A DNA stretch of 18,922 nt from Frankiales bacterium. GTDB taxonomy: Bacteria > Actinomycetota > Actinomycetes > Mycobacteriales > SCTD01. The notes below the pieces were generated by a model. That model was not told the DNA's origin. It was given only the letters and a program-made list of their open reading frames with translations, and made no database searches. Each line of letters begins with the position of its first letter. The first letter of the stretch is position 1. The stretch covers positions 1-18,922 of the forward strand of contig JAOPWK010000025.1 of assembly GCA_025965735.1 (NCBI GenBank). The letters run 5' to 3'. Positions 14,001 to 18,922 of this stretch are shown here, in pieces. A program made the translations under genes and the position numbers.

Positions 14001-14773
14001 TCCCGCGGCAGGGCGGCCCGCTGGTCGAGGTGGTCGGCGCGAGCTTCGGCTACGACGGCGCGCCGGTCCTGTCCGACATCACCTACACGGTCGAGGCCGG
14101 CGAGTTCACCGGCATCGTCGGGCCGTCGGGATCGGGCAAGACGTCGCTGCTCAGGCTGCTGCTCGGGACGGTCAGGCCGCAGCGCGGCTCGGTGCAGCGC
14201 CGCCCCGGGGTCGCCGTGTCGTACGTCCCGCAGCTCGAGACGGTCAACTGGAGCTTCCCGGTCACCGTGGGCGAGTGCGTCCTCATGTCGCGCGCCACGC
14301 GACGGCTGCTGCCCTGGGCCACTCCGGCCGAGAAGGCCGATGTGGCAGCGGTTCTCGACAGGCTCGGGATCGGCGACCTCACCAGCCGGCACATCCGCGA
14401 GCTGTCCGGCGGGCAGCAGCAGCGCATGTTCATCGCCCGCGCGCTGCTGCGCCGGCCGCAGCTGCTGCTGATGGACGAGCCGACCAGCGGCGTCGACATC
14501 GGCACCCGGCACGAGGTGCTGCACCTGCTCGACGAGCTGCACCGCGACGGCCTTGCGATCGTGCTCACGACGCACGACCTCAACGGGATGGCCGCCCACC
14601 TGCCGAACCTCGTCGCCCTGCACCGCACCGTCATCGCGCACGGGGCACCGGCCGACGTCATCGTCCCGGAGGTGCTGGAGCGGACGTTCGGTGCGCGCAT
14701 GGAGGTCCTGCAGCACCTCGGGATGCCCGTCGTCGTCGACACTGCCGCCCCCGTCCGGCTGGTGGCCGGATGA
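13997..14773 (+). CDS. Zinc/manganese ABC importer, ATPase
   Basis: 258 aa from the GTG at 13997 in the GTGA overlap with the binding-protein stop. The full ABC set is present: Walker A GPSGSGKTS (42-50), Q-loop around VPQL (77-80), signature LSGGQQQR (136-143), Walker B LLLMDE (156-161) and H-loop His193 (TTHD). The segment VNWSFPVTVGECVLM after the Q-loop is typical of the metal (ZnuC/MntB-like) subfamily, where other ABC ATPases diverge. It powers the importer from the cytoplasmic side. The frame is open far upstream, but that part is antisense-like sequence within the binding-protein gene. The end overlaps the permease start by ATGA. Confidence 0.9.
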   Translation: MIPRQGGPLVEVVGASFGYDGAPVLSDITYTVEAGEFTGIVGPSGSGKTSLLRLLLGTVRPQRGSVQRRPGVAVSYVPQLETVNWSFPVTVGECVLMSRATRRLLPWATPAEKADVAAVLDRLGIGDLTSRHIRELSGGQQQRMFIARALLRRPQLLLMDEPTSGVDIGTRHEVLHLLDELHRDGLAIVLTTHDLNGMAAHLPNLVALHRTVIAHGAPADVIVPEVLERTFGARMEVLQHLGMPVVVDTAAPVRLVAG

Positions 14774-15663
14774 CGCTGTGGCAGACGCTGCTCGACCCCT
14801 TCTCCTACGACTTCTTCGTCAAGGGCCTGGCCGCCGCGGCCCTCGCCGGAGCGCTGTGCGGGCTCATCGGCGTCTACATCACCCTGCGCGGGATGAGCTA
14901 CATCGGGCACGGCCTCTCGCACGCCATCTTCGGCGGGTACGCCGCCGCGCCGCTGCTCGGCATCCCGGTGGTGCTCGGCGCCGGCGCGTGGGGCCTGGCC
15001 TCGGCGCTCGCCATCAACGCGGTCACGCGCACCAAGCGCATCGGTGCGGACGCGGCGATCGGCGTCGTCACTACGGCGTCGTTCGCGCTGGGCGTCGCCC
15101 TGCTGACGCGCTTCGGCAACCAGGGACCGTCGTTCGAGTCGCTGCTGTTCGGCAGCATCAACGGCGTCGCGACCTCCGACCTGCTGCTGCTCGCCGGCGC
15201 GCTGACCTTCGCCGCAGCCGTCTTCACCGTGCTGTACCGGGCGTTCCTGTTCTCCACCTTCGACCCCGATGTGGCGGAGGTGTCCGGCGTCAACGTCAAG
15301 CGCATGGACGCGCTGCTGATGCTGGTGCTGTCGATCTCCATCCTGGCCACGTTGAAGATCATCGGCGTGACCCTGGTGGCTGCGACGCTGGTCATCCCGG
15401 CGGTCGTCGCCCGGATGGTGAGCGACTCGTTCAGCCGCATGCTCTGGATCTCGACCAGCCTCGGCGCGTGCGCCGGCGCCGTCGGGATGTACCTGTCGTT
15501 CCAGCTCGAGATCCCGTCCGGCACCACGATCGTGCTCGTCAACGCAGCGGTCTTCGTGGCCGTCCTGGTCGTGACCCGCGGCCGAGCGCTGCGCCGCGCG
15601 GCGGGGCTGGACGACCACGTCGACCTGCCCGTACCCGCGCCGCTCGCCGCCGCCTCGCGCTGA
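14770..15663 (+). CDS. Zinc/manganese ABC importer, permease
   Basis: 297 aa from the ATG at 14770, overlapping the ATPase stop (14770-14773). The integral membrane protein has about eight hydrophobic segments. Family landmarks are YITLRGMSYIGHGLSHAIFGGYA near residues 36-58, which includes conserved His residues of ZnuB/MntC-type (ABC-3) permeases, and SGVNVKRMD in the middle, near the ATPase-contact region. The C-terminal region TLVAATLVIPAVVARMVSDSF is highly characteristic. With the two preceding genes it forms a complete three-gene importer in the usual order (binding protein, ATPase, permease), all translationally coupled. Confidence 0.9.
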   Translation: MTLWQTLLDPFSYDFFVKGLAAAALAGALCGLIGVYITLRGMSYIGHGLSHAIFGGYAAAPLLGIPVVLGAGAWGLASALAINAVTRTKRIGADAAIGVVTTASFALGVALLTRFGNQGPSFESLLFGSINGVATSDLLLLAGALTFAAAVFTVLYRAFLFSTFDPDVAEVSGVNVKRMDALLMLVLSISILATLKIIGVTLVAATLVIPAVVARMVSDSFSRMLWISTSLGACAGAVGMYLSFQLEIPSGTTIVLVNAAVFVAVLVVTRGRALRRAAGLDDHVDLPVPAPLAAASR

Positions 15664-15669
15664 CAGAAT
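15664..15669 (+). promoter_or_regulatory. -10 element of the peroxiredoxin gene
   Basis: CAGAAT is followed by 7 nt and the ATG at 15677, the spacing of a leaderless start. It overlaps the end of the permease gene, so the peroxiredoxin may have its own promoter besides readthrough from the importer operon. Confidence 0.35.
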
Positions 15670-15676
15670 CGCGGGC

Positions 15677-16153
15677 ATGGCTGCCACTCCGCGACTGTCC
15701 CCCGGCGACACCGCCCCCGACTTCACGCTGCCCGACGCGGACGGCAACCCCGTCGCGCTGGCCGACCTGCGAGGGCGCAAGGTCGTGCTCTACGTCTACC
15801 CGGCGGCCTCCACCCCCGGCTGCACCACGCAGGCCTGCGACTTCCGCGACAGCCTGTCGTCGCTTCAGGCTGCGGGGTACGAGGTGATCGGGCTGTCGCC
15901 GGACAGGCCGGAGAAGCTGGCGAGGTTCCGGGACGCCGAGGGGCTGACGTTCCCGCTGCTGTCCGACACCTCCAAGGAGGTGCTGACGGCGTACGGCGCC
16001 TACGGCGAGAAGAGCCTCTACGGCAAGACCGTCGTCGGGGTCATCCGCTCGACGTTCGTGCTCGACGAGCAGGGCGTGGTGCAGAGCGCCTCGTACGCCG
16101 TCAAGGCGAAAGGACACGTGGCGAAGCTGCGGCGCGACCTCGGGCTGGACTGA
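15677..16153 (+). CDS. bcp: Thioredoxin-dependent peroxiredoxin, Bcp/PrxQ type
   Basis: 158 aa, normal for Bcp/PrxQ enzymes that reduce H2O2 and organic hydroperoxides with thioredoxin. The peroxidatic Cys49 sits in STPGCTTQACDFRD. The resolving Cys54, five residues later, marks the atypical 2-Cys PrxQ class. The N-terminal GDTAPDFTLPDADG is the family entry motif, and Arg in GVIRSTFVLDE (about 124) completes the active-site environment. It is cytoplasmic. The gene starts 13 bp after the metal importer operon, which might link metal supply with oxidative defence. Its last 53 bp overlap the 3' end of modC on the opposite strand. Confidence 0.92.
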   Translation: MAATPRLSPGDTAPDFTLPDADGNPVALADLRGRKVVLYVYPAASTPGCTTQACDFRDSLSSLQAAGYEVIGLSPDRPEKLARFRDAEGLTFPLLSDTSKEVLTAYGAYGEKSLYGKTVVGVIRSTFVLDEQGVVQSASYAVKAKGHVAKLRRDLGLD

Positions 16154-16793
16154 CGCCCAGCGTCCGACCCGGCTCGTACTGCACGACGCTGTGGGCCAGG
16201 GCGGCGACCTCGTCGAGGTCGTGGGTGACGAGCAGCGTCGGGACCGTGATCCGCTCGCGCAGCAGCGCGCGCAGCGCCACCCGGGTCGGCTGGTCCAGCG
16301 CCGACAGCGGCTCGTCGAGCAGCAGCAGCTCCGGGTCGCCCGCGAGCGCGCGCGCCAGCGCCACCCGCTGGCGCTCGCCACCGGACAGGGTGCGCGGGTG
16401 CTGCGTCGCCAGCTGCTCGGCGCCCACGCGCGCCAGCTCGTCGCGCGCCCGCTCCTGCCGCTGCGCCTTGCTGCCGGTGCGGACGGCCAGCGCGACGTTG
16501 TCGACGACCGTCCTGTGCGGCAGGAGCAGCGCCTCCTGGAAGACCATCCCGACGCGGCGGTCCTGCGTGCGCACGTGCAGGCCGGTGGCCGCGTCGGCGA
16601 CCGGTCGCCCGCCGATGCTGACGGTCCCGCTGTCGGGGCGGAGGAGCCCGGCGATGAGCGCCAGCGTCAGCGACTTGCCCGACCCCGACGGACCGGACAG
16701 CGCGACCACCGGCCCCTGCTCGGTGGTGAGGGTGAAGTCGGCGCGCAGGACGAACTCGCCCGCGTGCACCGCGGCGGCCACGGAGACGGTCAC
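16101..16793 (-). CDS. modC: Molybdate ABC importer ATPase without TOBE domain
   Basis: 230 aa from the GTG at 16793, in a GTGA overlap with modB. ABC motifs: Walker A GPSGSGKSL (34-42), Q-loop FQEALLLPHR (85-94), signature LSGGERQRVALARALA (136-151), Walker B LLLLDEP (156-162) and H-loop VTHDLDE (189-195). A typical ModC has about 350 residues with a C-terminal TOBE (Mop) domain that binds molybdate. Here the protein ends some 20 residues after the ATPase core in a low-complexity tail encoded antisense to bcp. A TOBE domain is instead found in the first gene of the operon (18196-18588). The assignment to molybdate rests on modA and modB beside it; tungstate is possible. Confidence 0.87.
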   Translation of the reverse strand: MTVSVAAAVHAGEFVLRADFTLTTEQGPVVALSGPSGSGKSLTLALIAGLLRPDSGTVSIGGRPVADAATGLHVRTQDRRVGMVFQEALLLPHRTVVDNVALAVRTGSKAQRQERARDELARVGAEQLATQHPRTLSGGERQRVALARALAGDPELLLLDEPLSALDQPTRVALRALLRERITVPTLLVTHDLDEVAALAHSVVQYEPGRTLGVSPARGRAAASPRVLSP

Positions 16794-17446
16794 ACGCCCA
16801 CCCGGGAGAAGCGGTTGACCAGCAGCAGCACCGCGACCGCGACGACGGCCAGGATCAGCGCGAGCGTCCCGGCGCGGGCGTCGTCGCCGGCCTGCACGGC
16901 GTCGTAGACCGCGATCGGCATCGTCTGGGTGCGCCCCGGGATGTTGCCCGCGACCATGACCGTGGCACCGAAGTCGCCGAGGGCGCGGGCGAAGCCGAGG
17001 GCTACGCCGGCGATGACACCGCGCCGGGCCAGCGGCAGCGTGACCTGCAGGGCGACCCGCCACTCCGGCAGGCCGAGCGTCCGCGCGGCTGCTTCCACCC
17101 GCGGGTCCACCTGCTCGATGGCGGCGCGGGCCGTGCGCAGGCAGAACGGCAGGGCCGAGATCGTCGCCGCGACGATCGCGCCGGAGACGCTGAACACCAG
17201 CGGGCCGCCGAACACCGACTCCCACGCGCGGCCGAGCGGGCTGCGGGCGCCGAGCACGACGAGCAGGTAGTAGCCGAGGACGGTGGGCGGCAGCACGATC
17301 GGCAGGCTCGCGACCGCCTCCAGCAGGCCGCGCCCGGGAAAGCGGCCCTTGGCCAGCAGGTAGGCCCCGCCGATGCCGAACACGGCCGCGAGCAGCGTCG
17401 CGAGCGAGGCCACGCGCAGCGAGAGCAGCAGGGGGAACCAGTCCAC
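16790..17446 (-). CDS. modB: Molybdate ABC importer permease
   Basis: 218 aa from the GTG at 17446, 3 bp after modA ends, with a GGAGG ribosome site formed by the last codons of modA. It has about five transmembrane segments. The conserved cytoplasmic EAA loop that docks the ATPase is clear: EAAARTLGLPEWRVALQVTLP, followed by ALGDFGATVMVAGNIPGRTQ, the most recognisable ModB region. SLPIVLPPTVLGYYLL near residues 47-62 is also typical. It forms the membrane channel of the ModABC importer. Confidence 0.92.
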   Translation of the reverse strand: MDWFPLLLSLRVASLATLLAAVFGIGGAYLLAKGRFPGRGLLEAVASLPIVLPPTVLGYYLLVVLGARSPLGRAWESVFGGPLVFSVSGAIVAATISALPFCLRTARAAIEQVDPRVEAAARTLGLPEWRVALQVTLPLARRGVIAGVALGFARALGDFGATVMVAGNIPGRTQTMPIAVYDAVQAGDDARAGTLALILAVVAVAVLLLVNRFSRVGV

Positions 17447-17449
17447 CGC

Positions 17450-18199
17450 TCAGACCTCCGGCGGGGCGAACCCGAAGCGGCTGAGGACCTCGCGTCCGCG
17501 CGCGCTGACGACCAGGTCGGCGAAGTCCTGCGCCGCCTCCGCCCGCTCCGGCTCGGCCGTCACGACGAGCGCCTGGCGCAGCGGCTCGTGCAGACCAGGC
17601 TGCACCTCGGTGTAGTGGCCGCCCTGCTCCACGGCCGCGAGGGACTGCGCCACGATCGCCACGTCGGCGTTGCCGGAGGAGGCCAGCCGCAGGGTGTCGC
17701 TGACGTTCTCGCCGTAGACCAGCCTGTCCCGCACCTGGTCGTAGAGCCCGGCGCTGCGCAGCGCCTGCACCGCGGCCGCGCCGTACGGAGCGTGCTCAGG
17801 GTTGGCCACGGCGATGCGTCGGAAGCGCGCCTGCCCGAGCTGGGAGAGGCCCGCCTGGGCCGCGTCGGGGCGAGTCCACACGACGAGCTGCCCGAGGGCG
17901 TACTGCGCCTTGCTCTGCCGGTCGCCCTGACCGGCCTCGAGCACGTCGTCGACGTAGGCCTCGTTCGCGGACGCGAACACCTCGAACGGCGCACCGTTCG
18001 CGATCTGCTGCGAGAGCTGGCCGGATGAGCCGAACGTGAAGGTGACCGCCCGTCCGGTGTCCCGCTCGTAGGCCTCCCCCAGCTCCGTGAAGGCCGGCCC
18101 GAGGTCGCTCGCCGCGGCGACCAGCAGCGGGCCGTCCTCCCCTGCCTGCGCGCTGCAGCCCGTCGTCAGGACCAGCAGCGCGAGCAGGAGCTGCCTCAC
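17450..18199 (-). CDS. modA: Molybdate-binding lipoprotein
   Basis: 249 aa. A signal peptide with lipobox LTTGC (Cys15) anchors it outside the membrane. Type II periplasmic-binding-fold features of ModA are visible: VAAASDLGPAF with the oxyanion-binding Ser (about 31), TFGSSGQLSQQI with further Ser ligands, and FEVFASANEAYVD. PEHAPYGAAAVQAL and YGENVSDTLRLASSGNADVAIVAQS also match the family. It captures molybdate (or tungstate) for the ModBC channel. The GTG at 18199 overlaps the stop of the upstream HTH-TOBE gene (GTGA at 18196-18199), so the regulator, modA, modB and modC form one tightly coupled operon. Confidence 0.92.
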   Translation of the reverse strand: MRQLLLALLVLTTGCSAQAGEDGPLLVAAASDLGPAFTELGEAYERDTGRAVTFTFGSSGQLSQQIANGAPFEVFASANEAYVDDVLEAGQGDRQSKAQYALGQLVVWTRPDAAQAGLSQLGQARFRRIAVANPEHAPYGAAAVQALRSAGLYDQVRDRLVYGENVSDTLRLASSGNADVAIVAQSLAAVEQGGHYTEVQPGLHEPLRQALVVTAEPERAEAAQDFADLVVSARGREVLSRFGFAPPEV

Positions 18200-18588
18200 G
18201 GCAGCGCCACCACGACGTTCGTCGCCTTGACCGAGGCCTCGGCCAGGACGCCGACCTCCAGCCCGAGCTCGTCGGCGGCCTCGCGGCTCATGAGGGAGAC
18301 CAGGCGGTACGGCCCGGCCTGCAGCTCGACCTGCGCCATGACGCCGTCCCGCACGACGCGGGTCACGATGCCGGGCAGCCGGTTGCGGGCGCTGCTGCGC
18401 AGCGGCTCCGGCTCCTCGGCCAGCGCCTGCGCCAGGGTGGCGACGTCCGCACCCTCGGCGACCTGCCGGCCGGCCCCGTCCCGGGTCGTGGGCAGCCGGC
18501 CGGACTCCGCCCAGCGCCGGGCGGTGTCATCGGAGACACCGAGCAGTCGCGCGACCTCACGCATCCTCAACTGCGGCACGAGCGCCAT
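18196..18588 (-). CDS. HTH-TOBE molybdate-responsive regulator or binding protein
   Basis: 130 aa. The N-terminal part (6-50) is an excisionase/MerR-like helix-turn-helix (LRMREVARLLGVSDDTARRW, then AESGRLPTTRDGAGRQV). Residues 68-128 form a single TOBE/Mop domain (RLPGIVTRVVRDGVMAQVEL, then SREAADELGL and ASVKATNVVVALP). TOBE domains of this type bind molybdate or tungstate. By analogy with ModE, which couples a different HTH to Mop domains, it probably senses intracellular molybdate and controls its own operon. The ATG at 18588 has only weak ribosome-site sequence. It is the first gene of the mod operon and is divergent from tRNA-Leu by 49 bp. A second copy of its HTH lies at the right edge of the window. 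Confidence 0.88.
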   Translation of the reverse strand: MALVPQLRMREVARLLGVSDDTARRWAESGRLPTTRDGAGRQVAEGADVATLAQALAEEPEPLRSSARNRLPGIVTRVVRDGVMAQVELQAGPYRLVSLMSREAADELGLEVGVLAEASVKATNVVVALP

Positions 18589-18622
18589 GCTACAGCCGCA
18601 CCTGCGGCCCCTTCCGCTGCTC

Positions 18623-18628
18623 TAGTCT
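18623..18628 (+). promoter_or_regulatory. -10 element of tRNA-Leu
   Basis: TAGTCT lies 9 nt before the 5' end of the tRNA at 18638. No good -35 is seen. The promoter overlaps the start region of the divergent HTH-TOBE gene, so the two may influence each other. Confidence 0.4.
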
Positions 18629-18637
18629 CGACGTCAC

Positions 18638-18720
18638 GCGCGAGTGGCGTAATGGCAGCCGCGCCAGGTTTAGGTCCTGGTGTCCGAGAGGGCGTGGGGG
18701 TTCGACTCCCCCCTCGCGCA
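18638..18720 (+). tRNA. tRNA-Leu (anticodon UAG)
   Basis: 83 nt with a class II fold. The acceptor stem is GCGCGAG (18638-18644) with CTCGCGC (18713-18719), and the discriminator base is A18720. The anticodon stem CCAGG/CCTGG encloses the loop TTTAGGT, giving anticodon UAG for CUA codons. A long variable arm (about 18681-18695) identifies it as a leucine rather than a class I tRNA. The T arm is GGGGG-TTCGACT-CCCCC. CCA is not encoded, as is common in actinobacteria. The minus strand of its 3' half is read as the end of the chimeric HTH/HNH ORF. Confidence 0.93.
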
Positions 18721-18922
18721 CAGCTTTCGGCAGAACGTGGGCGTCTGCGAGTGGCAGTTGGGGCAGAGGAAGCGGAGGTTCTCCGCCAGGTCGGCGCCCT
18801 CGACCACCGAGCGCCCGGCACCGTCCTTGGTCGTCGGGAGCCGGCCGCTCTCCGCCCAGCGGCGGGCCGTGTCGTCGCTGACGCCGAGCAGCGCGGCGGC
18901 GTCCCGGATCCTCAGCTGCGGC
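18670..18922 (-). CDS. Chimeric HTH + HNH-tail gene, 5' end beyond right edge
   Basis: An open frame from the window edge to TAA at 18670-18672, 83 visible codons, lacking only the first few residues if it starts like its paralog. Residues 1-46 (PQLRIRDAAALLGVSDDTAR and on to EGADLA) match the HTH of the HTH-TOBE gene at 38 of 46 positions. At about 18785 the match stops and the sequence becomes ENLRFLCPNCHSQTPTFCRK. That is the C-terminal end of an actinobacterial HNH endonuclease (NRxENLRFLCPNCHSQT), including its CxxC zinc pair. The last 16 or so residues are encoded antisense to the tRNA-Leu. The TOBE domain and the HNH catalytic histidines are missing, so it is probably a recombination product. 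Whether it is expressed is unknown. Confidence 0.6.
   Translation of the reverse strand, partial: PQLRIRDAAALLGVSDDTARRWAESGRLPTTKDGAGRSVVEGADLAENLRFLCPNCHSQTPTFCRKLCARGESNPHALSDTRT

Noticed and set aside
14083..15780. 565-aa open frame antisense to the metal ABC genes
   Set aside because: His/Arg/Gln-rich low-complexity translation; the plus strand encodes intact ATPase and permease motifs.
1..18922. CRISPR array, transposase, integrase, prophage or toxin-antitoxin genes
   Set aside because: No regularly spaced repeats, no DDE or recombinase motifs and no recognisable toxin-antitoxin pair were found on either strand.

Overview
The window is a very GC-rich, densely packed stretch of an actinomycete chromosome. 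Signs of this are the strong GC bias at third codon positions, frequent GTG starts, ATGA/GTGA gene overlaps, start codons preceded directly by a TANNNT -10 element (leaderless-type promoters), and typical actinobacterial families (DUF3618, DUF427, DUF6544, HATPase/GAF/SpoIIE phosphatase). I cannot fix the genus. A Geodermatophilaceae- or Frankiales-like organism would fit, but that is inference. There is no phage, transposon, CRISPR array or recognisable defence island.

Left part (1-4500): a membrane-protein gene running off the left edge is divergent from a small operon at 502-1494. The operon holds a 55-aa protein, a four-helix membrane protein and a DUF6544 gene that is clearly broken. The divergent intergenic region carries two perfect GGGAC-N4-GTCCC palindromes of the DosR/DevR (hypoxia/NO) type. 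Next comes a 912-aa HATPase-GAF-GAF-SpoIIE phosphatase on the minus strand and a possible 47-aa cupin-tail ORF.

Middle part (4500-11700): a cysteine-patterned lipoprotein and an SDR form a plus-strand pair. Converging on it are an acyl-CoA carboxylase beta-type subunit and an alpha/beta hydrolase. A hemerythrin-domain protein and an enoyl-CoA isomerase-like protein follow. Then comes a dethiobiotin synthetase homolog without its Walker A lysine, translationally coupled to an alpha-methylacyl-CoA racemase-type CoA-transferase. The carboxylase, isomerase and racemase genes give this region a fatty acyl-CoA flavour, but they lie in separate transcription units.

Right part (11680-18922): a frameshifted DUF427 gene lies downstream of a DUF3618 membrane-anchored protein. 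Divergent from these is a Zn/Mn ABC importer operon (binding lipoprotein, ATPase, permease) followed by a Bcp-type peroxiredoxin. On the minus strand is a molybdate uptake operon with four overlapping or abutting genes: an HTH-TOBE regulator, modA, modB and a short modC. A tRNA-Leu(UAG) follows. Antisense to its 3' half, and running off the right edge, is a chimeric gene joining a second copy of the HTH domain of the molybdate regulator to the tail of an HNH endonuclease.

The best leads are the paired DosR-type boxes, the BioD without its catalytic lysine, the HTH/HNH chimera at the tRNA, the split TOBE arrangement of the mod operon, and the palindrome upstream of the metal importer. I see no convincing wholly new multi-gene system.
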